A stretch of 64,000 bases of DNA from Polyodon spathula (taxonomy: Eukaryota > Chordata > Actinopteri > Acipenseriformes > Polyodontidae). The stretch is taken from assembly GCF_017654505.1 (NCBI RefSeq), contig NC_054534.1:24696689-24760688 (forward strand), written 5' to 3'. Positions 23,625-35,990 of this stretch are shown here, piece after piece. The translations under genes and the position numbers were made by a program. The stretch's first letter is position 1; every line of letters starts with the position of its first letter. The notes below the pieces were generated by a model, which was not told the DNA's origin, did no database searches, and worked only from the letters and a program-made list of their open reading frames with translations.

Positions 23625-25469
23625 TTATTTAGTTCTTAGACCCATCTCTACCAGTTAAGCAGCATCTGGGATTGATGGAAATGTTACGATTGATCATTCT
23701 GCATGCTTGATTTTGATGCTTTGGTCAATAGAATGATTGTGCCTGTATATAAGATAGGATACATATAAATCCCGATACATTGTGAAATTGTATTTTGTTC
23801 CCAGGGTTGGCTGATTTTAAATCAAATCAAGTAAAAAAATAAAAACAATAAATAAATCCCATGTTTTCATTTACTATCTATTTTATAAAGTTTCTCAAAG
23901 AAAAGCATGTTTTGAAAACCTTTTATTAACACAAACATCTTAAACTCTTATTGTCTATAAACTCTCTTAGGGCTGTATTCTGATCACAGCGCAAATGCGA
24001 GTGTAAGCACGAATGGCGCTGGCCCCCGATTCTGTGGCCATAAATGGAGCGAAGACTAAAAAAAAAATAATAATACTACACTGATGGTATTCTGAAGACC
24101 TGTCTTCCCCCGTTATAGAGCGCCTGCCCCATCATTGACATATTCGCTGAAGCGAATCTGATGTGCAGTGGGGTCCCAAAAAGACAATTGAGCACTGTGT
24201 CACATGCTGAAACCAGGTTTATTTAGTGGTGCAATCAGGAACTTTAACAATTTAACTAAGTAACAACTGCATGTATTTGGATTGATGGAAAGAAAAGTAA
24301 AAGAATGGCTGGGATGAGTGAGGGGTATTTTTCTCTGGCGTACTCCATCGATAAATTCTTGTAGTTCACATTTAGATGATGCCACAATGATAAATAAGTT
24401 GCTTTATTTATGTATTCATTTTTACGATTGAGTCATTTACTTTGATATATAACTATTCACAAACCAGCATTTCCAACATCCTTATATTTACAATTGATTA
24501 AAAGAAAATAATAATAATTAAATCGCCAACCCTGTTTGTTCCTAATTTCCTGAGTTGGCCACATGCGCTCAATTTAATAACAAATGTGACAGTCATGAAA
24601 ACAGATATGAAATTACCTAATAAATGATTTATTCTTGTCATTGCAGTCAATGTGCAAATCAGCTCTAGCTAATCAGCATTTTTTTTATCAGATGCATTCG
24701 TAATTAATCATTGTAAAGAAGCATGGAAAAGTTGAACCTTTGATCCACCACAAGATTTATATTAAGCATATTACATTGAGAAATGTATTTTTTTGTTTGT
24801 TTTTTTAAGTCTGTAGCAGAGTTTAGAGATTGAAAATATCACAGGCAATTTAATTTGTTGAAGTTTTTATGTTGAGGCAAATTAATGTTAGGGTGTTCTA
24901 ACTGGAAATATGTTGGAATTTTTGAGAATGAACGCATCCAACAATCAGATTTTTTAAAAGCATAAACTAAATATATGTCCGTATACCCAAAAACATACGA
25001 TATTTCATCTGTTCTTAAAGTGCTTACAAGCATAAACTGATGGAAAACATTGCTGATGTATGTGACAGCTAAAAATAGTCCACAAAATTTTCAGAATGAT
25101 TACATTTTCTTTGTTTTCTTAATTTAAAGGTTATTAATGTTCAACACAGAGCAGTATCCACATTGCTTCATGTCTATTAGAACCTGTTTTACTTTGCTGG
25201 AGAGTTTAAAGTTCAACTAACACGTGCTGTGACATCATACTGTAGGTTGTTTTGTTTTTTTTTTAAATGGAGGAAGTATTAATATTTCCTTTTAAAAGGA
25301 ACACTTAGTCTTCATTGCTAAAGTCTACTTTCTGCAGACCAACTGGCTCTATTGTTTTGTATCATTTGATTTGTTTCATTGTTCAATAAAAACTTCATAA
25401 GTGAAGTTGAGCTAATAAGAGGACAAAAGGATACTAAAACAATTTAAACTCAATTAATTCATGTATTAT
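22621..25469. other. No recognised gene
   Basis: AT-rich intergenic DNA. The only clear repeat is a (TTA)n/(TTTA)n microsatellite at about 23555-23630. Confidence 0.5.
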
Positions 25470-26005
25470 ACACTTTCCACTGTATTTAGCTCACTATGTT
25501 TGATGCTACTATCATGTATTATGTACTTTCCACTGTATGTCATGTATTATGCATTTCTCTATTTGAAGTATTATGGATTTTCTTGTATTTATTGCATCTT
25601 GTAAAGCACTTTTTGATCGTGTTCCACTATGAAAGGCGCTATATAAAATAAAGATTGATTGATCTATGGTACAATGATAATACAATTGATAAACCCCTTG
25701 TATTCATGGTAACGTTGACCCTTGTCAACTTCCCTCGTGCTACCATTATTAAGGATGTATTTTAGCAGCTCAAGCCAGTCGATGAAAAAACAAAAAAAAA
25801 CAGCCCCTGTAACACCAGTATTAATGATCTTTATGCCAGCGTGCAGCAGTTGATGCTGTGAAAAGGAGATTGGCTTGATTTCTGTGAGCTTGTGCTGTGC
25901 AAAAACAGAACTCCTACCGTAATGATCTTCCTTTGCTCAACCAGATATCCTTTTCAGTTATTTTAGTGAGGGCACATTCTGTATCTTGGGAATGCATGGG
26001 ATCTC
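25470..26005 (+). repeat. Composite repeat with L2-like 3' tail, copy 1
   Basis: The tail at 25560-25660 (cttgtaaagcac..., then gaaaggcgctatataaa and aaagattgattgat) is the familiar 3' end of fish L2-type LINEs. Similarity to the copy at 30770-31215 begins before this tail and continues past it through cctgtaacaccag and ggcttgatttctgtgagctt. The repeated unit is therefore larger than the LINE tail. Confidence 0.6.
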
Positions 26006-26585
26006 TAAATAGGTGTCTGAAGTGCCCAGTGATGTATTTTACTTCCTTCTCCTTCTCCCCAATTTGAAACAGGAAGTTTGACTGTCACCTACAGATAGTC
26101 TTCCTTCCCACTATCAAGCTCAGTGGCAATTAACCTCTGCACTTCCAGTCCAGGTCTTTGCTCCATCTATGGCCTTAGTTATTACATTGAACCAATTAAA
26201 TCCCTGATTAGATCATAAAGCACTTATCCCTTAACTATATCTATTTTACCAGGAATACCCCTGTTCAAGCCAATTGCCTATTTCTGACCAGGCAAATCTT
26301 AAGCAGTGGATGTTGCCATGTTGCCGAACTCTGTAGGCAAGTGATCGGCTTAAATGATCTCTGTCTGGCCTTGACCCATGTCTGACCAGTAAGAATCCAT
26401 TATAGCGCTGTGAAGTTCACAAATCCTAGCTGATGTTCTCCCCTAGCCAGCGGGAGCACAAAGGCTAATGCAACTCAAGCTATGGGCACCAGCCAAGATC
26501 AGCAAATCTCTATGACCAGCATTTGAAGGATTTGGCAGTGTCTGTACTAGATGAGCAACTGCAGACTTAAAGTGGAGAATATATA
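26006..26585. other. No recognised gene
   Basis: Mixed-composition DNA with no ORF or repeat that I recognise. Confidence 0.4.
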
Positions 26586-27283
26586 CAGTACACCCTCATT
26601 ATAACAACCTTCGGCTGTAACGAACCTGGTCCCTGGAACCCAAATAAAAAAAAGAAAAAAGATAATATAAACACACACTGTCAACGTCCCGCTCTGTACG
26701 CACAGATGTCACCTCCACAGTGAAGTCAGCTGTTGTCTTAATAAAAAAACTTGCGCTGTGTAACAATGCCTCCAAAATTAAAATCATTTTATGTTACAAC
26801 AAAGCTGAAAACTATATTGATCATTTGAAAAAAGGAGTAACACAGGCATAACTCTGTCATGAATATAGATTGGCAAAAAACACTCTGTTTTCTGGCATGT
26901 TCAGCAACCATGAAAGCAACTTGAGAATCTCAACTTTTCATGATGTCGGGTTGATTTGGAATAAAAGATCAGCTTGGGATTCTTATATGTTGGAGAAAAA
27001 AACAATTCATATCAGAAGAATTTTTAAATAAGTTCAGCTTCAATTCAGGATTTTTGCTTTTTGTACTGCATTTTAATTCTTTAACAGATAGGATAAAGCA
27101 AAGGAAGAATACTGCATACATGAGACGAACAAGTACATGTAATTCTACTTGTATTCACGCTCTCATCTCATTAGCTGACTCCAACCTTTTTAATTTTGAT
27201 TGTCATTTTGCTATAACAACCCCCTCGATATAACAAACAAAAGGCTTGGTCCCCATCAGGTTTGTTATAGCGAGGGTGTACTG
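26586..27283 (+). mobile_element. Tigger/pogo-type transposon with internal deletion
   Basis: The left end cagtacaccctcattataac and the right end gttatagcgagggtgtactg are inverted copies and are flanked by TA (26584-26585, 27284-27285). Inside, from ATG 26766, a pogo/CENP-B-like HTH N terminus can be read across frameshifts: MPPKLKSFYVTTKLKTI, then DHLKKGVTQA, LCHEYRLAKNTLF. The catalytic domain is absent. Length is 698 bp, so this is a deleted non-autonomous copy. Confidence 0.8.
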
Positions 27284-27989
27284 TATTATAAATATGAAAC
27301 GTTCATGCATAAGGACATCAATCTTGGCTATTTAGAATACATTTTCTTGGAATACAAGTGTTTGTTTTGAGGATTCCATGAGTTAAGAGAATTAATTGAA
27401 GAAGGGACTCACTTATCCCTTGATTTAAAGCTTCTCACTGTGACCTTTATTATAAATCAATGAGCTACAGATCCAAGGATTTTTTTTTGTATGATGGCAT
27501 AACATCGAGGAGAAATGTGCCAACCTCGACTCATTAGTTTCAATATCAGGCCATTGTTCAAAATATGAACCCATGACTGTATCTTTCAGTTCATCTTTCT
27601 GTAGTACTCTACATGGTAAACACGATAACAGCCTTGAATTTTTACAAATGTAAGATTTTACCAAAAACCTTATGGATGCTTTTTTTCACTGCCATTTCTA
27701 GTAGCTAATCAATTTTAGGTTTATTTTTAACAGACCACAGAATTACTAGCATTATACACATGGCACAATAAGGTAACTGTATATTAAAATTATCTAAATT
27801 GTTGCTAATGTAAATACCAATGTTATGCAAATCATGTTTGTCTTGTTAGATGTACCTGTCTGTAGAAATATAGGGAGGGAAAACTCAGTAAGGCTAATAT
27901 TTTACTGATTTTGACTGACATTCGCCACTGTTTTAGATCAATTGATTAGTGTACAGTATTTTGCTACTATTGCCCAAGTACATAACCAG
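27284..27989. other. No recognised gene
   Basis: AT-rich intergenic sequence; a 79-codon minus ORF at 27425-27664 shows no family features. Confidence 0.4.
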
Positions 27990-28644
27990 TGTGTTGTACA
28001 GGTGTAGTGATGATGCAGTGCTCTGGAACAAACACACACACAAGACAGTTCACAGTTAACAGCTCTTTATTTTCATCTGGGTTGCGTTTTCAACAACACT
28101 TTAAATAATAAGCACGGGTTCTACACCTCCATGTGTATTGCGCCGTGCAAAAGGAGGGTTACAGTCCCAAAATAAGATACTTTTTAAACACACAATACAC
28201 AGACACGTCTCCTGGCAGTGGGTGCTCTAGTGCGAGTGAGTGGTGAAAGACAAACACGGTGGTACAGTAGGTCAGTGTAGATCGGGTTTGGTGCTGACGT
28301 GCAGCGACAGCTCCCAGTTCGTGTTTGCCGTCTAGCGAAACAATGACAATTAGCTGACAAACAAACAAAACACGAAACACTCCCTTAAATGCCCCCTGTC
28401 AGGCTCTCTTTCGGTGGCATGGCCAATCACATCGCTTCCAATCCGTGACTGACACATCGCTTACGGCACTAAGGCGCTGACTTCTGGTATCATGGCCCCA
28501 CCCCCTTCCTGAATGTCCGGCATCCGACTGACCCTGGAATGAACTGCCAAACCATCCATTCCGGGGCACACTGTTTTGGCTATACAGTGCCCTCACAGGT
28601 CAGGAGGGAGATTGTTGACAAGGATTAATTCAGTCTCTGTCACA
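27990..28644 (-). mobile_element. Solo-LTR-like repeat
   Basis: On the minus strand it starts TGTGACAGAGACTG and ends CCTGTACAACACA, i.e. TG...CA, with AATAAA (28072-28067) near the 3' side, as in an LTR. A second partial copy lies on the plus strand at 42275-42730 and a diverged relative at 58203-58923. No internal gag/pol is attached and no clear target duplication is seen. GC content is above the surroundings. Confidence 0.55.
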
Positions 28645-30769
28645 AGATCTCAGTGAGATGCTCCCCCAGGACCAGGCATTTTTGGCTCTATTTGACTCTT
28701 CCTATAAAAATTCACAAATCTATTTTTTACAGCAAACATTTGTCCTTTTTTTCAGAACACTCTGGGGAACAAAGTACTTCAGAAACCATACAAACTCTTT
28801 TCCTTTTTTTCCAACAGAATATTTGAGGGTTTAAAAAAAAAATCATGTATTCTGCTTAGAGATACATGTATAAAAATGTGTTATTCTATGGCCCGAGGGA
28901 CCTTACAATACTTCCTGAAAGTTTTGTTGAAAAATATTGATGTTTGGGCAAATTTATAAGACATTGTTCCATCTGAGTGATTGGAATGACATAATACACA
29001 TTTATTCTCAGGATTCTCAATAACTGACACTACTCAATTATTTTCTAAAAAAAAAAAAAATAAATAAAATAGTTATTCATTCCATTATCAATAATAAGAA
29101 AAGTTGCACCTGATGATAAATTTAGTTATAAAAACATTCATAAAGGAATGAAATGAGAAATGAGAAAACTGGAGTACATGATCGGATTTCATCCATAGCT
29201 GCTTATTTAACGGCAGTTGATATTAATAAGAGAATTCAGATGCGTCGTCTATGAAGGCATGTTTTTAACGAATTGAGAGAAAAAGGTTAACGATTACCTC
29301 ATTAGCATAAAGTTTTAATCGGTCCTGAACGTTAGCCTGCTATTCATAAGGGTGAACGATAGCAAAATGCTGTTGATAACTAGGAGTTATTGAACGCTTT
29401 ATAGAGTCAAGTCTAAACTAACGACAGCCTCAGCAGACTTTTTTAAAATTTTTTGACATGTTTTGTTCCTAGCTCTGTTGTACAGTTTGACATACCCATG
29501 ATTAACACTGCCTATTTTGAAAAAAATCTGTAGCTTTATAGGAAGGAAAAAGTTTAATATAAATATATACTCACACAAGAACATATTCTCTGGCATAATC
29601 ATTTTGAAACAGCGCTGTGAAGCAGAGAGCAAGTGAGAGACTGAGAATAGACAGTTATTTTATTATTTCTTTGCCGTGATCTGTGGCTGACAGTGGCCCT
29701 TTTTCTTTTTCTTTTTTTTACCTCTGTTCACAATACACAGCTTAGATGAACACTGCCTGTGTGAACCTGTTTATTTTCAAGGAGCGTTACAATATACAGT
29801 GTACCAGTGCTGCTAATTCAGTCTGTGAGAAATTTGGGCTTGCTTGGTGTTGCAAAAACCACTAATGGAGAAATGTGCAGTATGGCGTGAAACTTTCACT
29901 GATTCATAAACATAAACTTACCCCTGATTGATGCTATGCTTTAAGTGGGGTTTATTATTGTTATTGTTATTGTTATTGTTATCATTATTATTGTTATTAT
30001 TAGTTGAATTTGTAAGATTAACATTTTAAGTTTTCAAAATTATTAGTATTAGAATTCCAGGATTATTCCAACGTCCTCCTACAGTGCTTTTTGTTTAGAG
30101 CGTTTGTTTTTTTTTTTTTTTTTGGTCCTGCAGTTAAGAATGGAAATCTTATGGAAATGTGTTTACCAGCGCTGCAAAACAAAACGGAAATACAAAGTAT
30201 TTATTTGTACACTTTTTTTTTTTTTTCTTAATTGACATGGCCTGAATTTTTGGCAGATGTGATAGGGGCATTGGAACCAGGTTTTGCAAACTGCCCGTGA
30301 CTGGCAGCTGCAGACTTGGGTTTCAGTAGTAGGCTACTGTCTTTGGATTCCATTTTTCTTTTTGTAACGCCTACTGATGCCACCCAGGAAACATTAATAA
30401 TGCTGATGATGTCATAAAAAAGAGGTGGATTTTCATTCATGAACAACTGTATACCCAGTCATAAAATGCTTTGCAACAGTCGCCCATTTGCTCAGACCAT
30501 TTTATGAATAGCAACATGGATGACTTTCGTTAGTTTTAAGCGAAATTCATTTTATTACGTCAGTCGGCAAATACTTTTATGAATAGGGCCCTAAATGCCT
30601 CTTTCAGTGACCTCACACAAAAAAAACTACCAGGAAGTAAAATTCAAGCCCTTCCCTATTCAGTGATATGTGTTTAAAGCCTGTACTGCAAAGTACGGTG
30701 GCCCTGTAAGTCATCAAAACAAAGTGCATTTTTTATTGTGTTAACACGATCCCGGCCCTTAAAGGTTAA
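28645..30769. other. No recognised gene; possible DNA transposon end
   Basis: Contains a (TTATTG)n tract at about 29949-29985 and T runs near 30106 and 30212. The phrase tatgaatagggccct ends at 30591 and recurs at 36027-36042, suggesting a DNA transposon terminus. Confidence 0.4.
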
Positions 30770-31210
30770 CTATTTAGTGTACTATTTCATGTATTATGCT
30801 ACTATCATGTACTATGTACTTTCCACTGTATTTAATGTATTATGCATAGTTTTTTACTGTTATGTATTTCTCTGTATTTGAAGTATTATGGATTTTCTTG
30901 TATTTACTGCATCTTGTAAAGCGCTTTGGGATGGTGTTCTACTATGAAAAGCACTATATAAATAAAGATTGATTGATTGAAGGGTATTTCTAGGCAACTG
31001 AATCAACTTGATTCTAACAACTACAAAAAACCTGTAACACCAGTTACTGATATTTTATATCGGTGTGTAGCAGTTGTGGATGTCAAGATGATTAGCTTGA
31101 TGTCTCTGAGCTTGATCTGACCCAGAACAGACTAGGAACACTAAGTTAATAATCTTCAGTGGAAATCCTTTGCTCAGTTACTTCAATGAGGTCACATTTT
31201 CTTGTACCTT

Positions 31211-31215
<5 letters not shown>
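30770..31215 (+). repeat. Composite repeat with L2-like 3' tail, copy 2
   Basis: Carries cttgtaaagcgctttgggat, a GCACTATATAAATAAAG tail and GATTGATTGA at 30900-30980, then a 3' flank similar to copy 1: cctgtaacaccagttactga and agcttgatgtctctgagctt. A run of T follows (31211-31243). Confidence 0.6.
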
Positions 31216-31243
<28 letters not shown>

Positions 31244-31244
<1 letters not shown>

Positions 31245-31993
31245 ATGCACCTACAAACCAATGGACTAAAAAGAAACAGACTTTTCTCTTTTTCCAAGAT
31301 TAATGGTGCTAGATGTGCCTGGAAAATGTGATTTGAATGTCAAAGTTTCATAGGTTTTGGATAATTAACTCTGATCTCAAACAAACAGCTGACAAAGTCC
31401 CATGGCAAAGAATGCCGTCAAATTGACTTTAGGGAAAATAAATACTGTCTTATAAGGTACTGTAAACCCTGTCCTTTGGATGTATATTGGCCTGAAGACA
31501 TTACAAAAATAAAAATAATATTCACTTGGAATCTGTCCAGCATTATCACATTTTTCTGCATATTATTCTAAGAATACCCTTGTTTACTGTATGGGCAACT
31601 AGTTTAGTTTATCTTTATCCAGACAGTTTCAGGAAAAGAGGAATTCAGGAGTAGTTCCACAATCTGTGACAGACCAATTACCTTTGAGAGGTCTCCCTAA
31701 TGTGCATGATGCTTGGTACTAGAATTGTGTAAGCTGTGAAGTGATAGGGAATTATTTTTTTATTGCCTCTTCTTTTCTTGATGAATACATGGTGCACTGT
31801 TGATGAAATCATGTGGAATTGACTGATTTCATAGGCACCTGCTAGGAGGGGATGTGGCCTCATGGTGTGGAAATAGAAGCTCCCTACCCCCTTGAACCTA
31901 TTGTGAGCCCTTCTGCAATGTAGGCACAATGGTACTTAATTAAAAAGTAAAACCGGAAGGATAAACATCTGCAGTAGTGACTGTTTATGGTGC

Positions 31994-32062
<69 letters not shown>

Positions 32063-35000
32063 AATATATCATATTTTTTTTTAAGCTGGCTCTTTTGACA
32101 CAATGAAGCTAACAAAAACCACTGTAACATATATTTTTTTGTCTGAGCGTCAATAAAAATGCTGCAATTTTCTGTCTTGCAATATACTAATAGCTAATTA
32201 TCTCCTACAGATTAAATTGCTGAAATATCACAAAATATCACCTTGAAATGATTAAACACCATTTACGAGGCATTTCAAATGATTGTATTTCAAGCACCGG
32301 AGTCATTGTTTCTCCTGGGACACATCATTATCATGTTGAAATGTTGTTGGCAATAATTTTGATCAATTAATAGCACTTTGGTACGGGCTGTAGTGCTTGT
32401 TGTTCTGAAGAAGCTCTGCATCAGATCTCAAACTGAAATACTGCTGCAAAAGGCTTTTTGCAAGTGGGGTCAATGTCAAACATATTGGTGTGTGATAGGA
32501 AAGCTGATAGAGCAGGCTTGAGAAATGTCGGGTGACTCAGATGGCCACTCCTTGTGATATCACTGCTTTGTAAAGGACTCTGTGCTCCATTTTAAATTTC
32601 ATTGAAAGAGACTGTACTAATGTAAGTGTTTAGTGTACATAACAACCTACAGTACTTGTTTGAACCTTCAGAAGAGCTATAATTACTTAAATTTGTGTTC
32701 TTTGCAGTGAGATATTTTAGATAATGGGACATTTCTTGTGTGAGACAGTGATTTTAAAACTAGGGATGTGATTATAATTCTGTTACAGGTTCTTAGCAGT
32801 GTGTAGTTGACTAACTATAGAATGAAACAAAGAAAACTATTCTCAGCAGTGTAAATACATACAACTAAAATAAATGTTTTACAAATCCTAAATGCACACT
32901 TTTTTGCTGTGCTTTTTAAGCGTGATAAATCCACTGGGAACGCAGAACCAGTTCAAGGCTTCATTTGATTTTGTGTTTGAATTATTGAGTTTGAACATTG
33001 CCAGACTGAATATTACAGAAAGCATTTTTCTCATGTTCTATGAATGCTATATGCTATTCTTGGATAATGTATTTTTTAAATATAATGCTTTTTGTACCCA
33101 TGGTGCTTTTGAAAACACATCAATTTGACGGCGCTGAAGCTTTGCATCGCCGCTGGTGCATATGGGAAGTTTAACCCTGAGTCACTGTCAGCTTCTTGGA
33201 ATGATTTTCACCTGAGGGGTGATAGGGGTGGGGGTGGGGCAAGGTGAGGGTTTAGCCAGGGTGGGGGGGTTGTGCTGATGGTGTCACAAAGCAAAAGTGT
33301 GCGCAGTGTATAACTGCAACAACACGTTCCGTGCTATACAAGCTGCTATACAGGCGACTTCTGCTCCACCCCCACCCCCCACTCCGGTGCCCCTGGACTC
33401 GTGATGCATTGTGTAATCAAGCATGACTGATTGCTTTTGTCTCACATCAATTATATGTTGTGAATTGTGGATATTATAAGCTTTACAAAATACTATGTAA
33501 GAAAGGGTCTGGGTGCTGAGTCTTGCAATTCAATATCTTTATTACAAATCTAGAAACCAATTGAAAACCAATTTGAAAACCAAATTTGACATAAATCTGT
33601 GAGTTCCAAGTTTATCTCCTAGTATGATACAAATAAATAAATACAAATATAAATAAACGGCCTCTACACAGTGAGACTTTTCCAACATACTCAGTCAAGG
33701 AGTAGTTCTTTTGATGTAAATTGCAATTTGCAAATTGATCCACATTTTTACATGGTCATACAGTCTGTGTCATGGAACCTAATTTGCACAGAGACCAGCT
33801 GTAGAGATTTGCAGGTTTCTGATGAACTTCATTAACCAGAAGAATAGCAACAGAGTGTTATAGCGCTGTAGAATTCCATTCAGGCAATCTGATGGTGAAT
33901 CCTCATCAGATCACAGAGGTGGAATTACAGCGTTGTTTGTTATTTTTTGTTACTTCTGTGCATTTCAGAAAACACTACATAGTAAAGAGAGATACTAAAG
34001 GTACTACATGTGATGTTCTGGGACTGCTTTGTTTTTGTTCACAGAACACAACCATTTCTGGCTATAACTGGCATACTTTTCAGATTTATTCAATTTTAAA
34101 TGTTATGTTTAGAAAAAATATTATTAAAAGTGAAATGCTTGTGCAGATTTTCACTGAAATCCATTTGGGTTCTGTTCTGCTTGAGCAAGCACATCATTTA
34201 CATCATTGTGTTTCTCAAAAAAAAGTACCATGTAATTTCTTCCTTTTTATATCAGCTGCTAAGTAGCTAGGCTCTATATTCCAGCTGAAAAGAACGTAAC
34301 TAAATCTTGACAGAAATTTTTGGAAAAACTGCTGCGATGATACTGTATATCCACTTTCGATACATTCACCTCCTAGTAGTACAGGCTGGGGTTGGAAACA
34401 AATAACTATAAATAACAATATTTATCACACCTTGCTCATAGTAAAGCCTCTATCTCTTCTATTTGATATTGTCTTACTATGAGCAAACCATCAAAATGTA
34501 CAAAATAAGAAAACATTTGGATAATGGAAAGCACATTTCTCTATTTTAAAATAATACTTGATAACCCAGGACATCTCGACCCTGAAATCCTGAGCTGCTA
34601 GTCTACATGTCATCCCCACACTGTGAGCTGTAGTGGCTGATTTTCTGTTCTTGGTTCCTGTTCTATTAGAGTTCCCTGCAAGAAGTTTAGAATCCTGCTC
34701 AATCTTAAATTGAAACCTAGGTTTCCATTGATCAATCAAATGTGTTGCCTGGCTTGTTGCAGTATACTCCTGGAGAGAGTGTTATTATAAAAAAAAAGAA
34801 ATGAGTTACATAAATGAAAGACAGGTCTCTCACACAAAGAGAGGTCTCTCTGCACTTATCTATGTGAATAATAAATGTCAAAGCAATCCTGATGCTATGG
34901 AAAAAGACATGGCAAGGATATGCGCAGTACACAGGACAGTAATAATAAGTAATGACTTTGTTTTAACACTTGACATGTTTGGTAGAGCTATAGCAATCAT

Positions 35001-35749
35001 ACTGAACCGCACTAAACTTTGGTGCCGAAATGTAAAGTATAGAAAAAAAATAATATTGCATTGATTTAGAGTTTTAGAAAATATATTTGATAATTTTGTA
35101 TAATATTCCTTTTATTGGCTGATGTTCTTTAATAAGTTTAGTAAAGGAAAGTTTTACTGTTATAGACCCTACTTACAGCAGGTACAGGCCAGCACATACT
35201 GTACAGCGTCCTGGAAAAAGCGTTGGGCCACTACCCAACCATACCCATTTTTTATTTTGTGATGTTGTGAGCTGCTGGGGTAGTCCCTCCACAAGACTTG
35301 AGCAGAATGTGTCTCCATTCTTCGCTCTGTGCTCCATTTTGATTTGAGAACTTGTTTCAGTACTTGACTCCCAGTCTGGCAACAATGGCTTTTATCCTCT
35401 TGCTCTTCCACTGTGATATCACATTCAGCACAGTTGTTTTTGGATGTCTGGTCAGCTCACTAGTCTCTCAATTTCTCTAGCCACTAATGTGGCAACCAAA
35501 TATGACAAATATGTTGAAAGTCGAACAATTCCCTCTGACACAGTGGACTGTGTCAGCTGTGGCTAGACCTTTTATTCCTGATATGATCTGTAATTTGCAG
35601 ATCAGCAACACCTGAAGTGGTACACATATATGTGTTGAACTCAGAAGTTTGATTTAGTACATTGGGCCAAAAGCAGTGCTGATGAAATTGTTCAAATAAC
35701 TGCACACTACTCCACTATGACCACTGTCAGGAGAATAGAAACGCATTGC
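31244..35749. other. No recognised gene; intergenic
   Basis: Holds a long (AT)n tract (about 31998-32057), a repeat-free complex stretch (32200-32640), a G-rich patch (33225-33268) and a region at about 35170-35640 that may be a decayed DNA transposon. A 124-codon plus ORF (33892-34266) has no recognisable features. Confidence 0.4.
31998..32057. repeat. (AT)n microsatellite
   Basis: About 60 bp of uninterrupted AT dinucleotides. Confidence 0.97.
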
Positions 35750-35990
35750 TGACATCTTGTAGGCACCCTGTCAGCCACTGGGGTCACCAGTGTGCGGTGA
35801 ACCACAGATTGAGCTGCTGACGTAAGCCCTCCCTGGTGGTGCTCGGCCAATTGTTCGCCGCCCCGTAGGAACCCCTGGTCAAGGTCAGCAATGGCATAGC
35901 TTGGATTTGAATCTGCAATCTCCAGGCTGTAGTGCACATCCTGCACTCCATGTGGAGTGCCTTTACCGGATGAGCCACGCCGGTGTCCCA
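35750..35990 (-). mobile_element. tRNA-derived SINE, full length
   Basis: On the minus strand it begins gggacaccggcgtggctcat (box A-like TGGCTCATCCGG) and carries a box B-like GATTCAAATCC near 35913, the pol III promoter of a tRNA-derived SINE. The tail gggagggcttacg...gacagggtgcctacaag recurs at 40797-40885 and the head region recurs at 62104-62254. Confidence 0.78.

Noticed and set aside
33130..33220. Short open stretch reading KLCIAAGAYGKFNPESLS
   Set aside because: Looked exon-like, but lacks a convincing acceptor and donor and matches no family I know.
33892..34266. 124-codon plus-strand ORF
   Set aside because: No family motif, no splice context and composition typical of AT-rich intergenic DNA; likely chance.
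35170..35640. Possible decayed Tc1/mariner-like element on the minus strand
   Set aside because: Texture is similar (tatgatctgtaatttgcag spacer), but no terminal repeats or catalytic motifs could be read.
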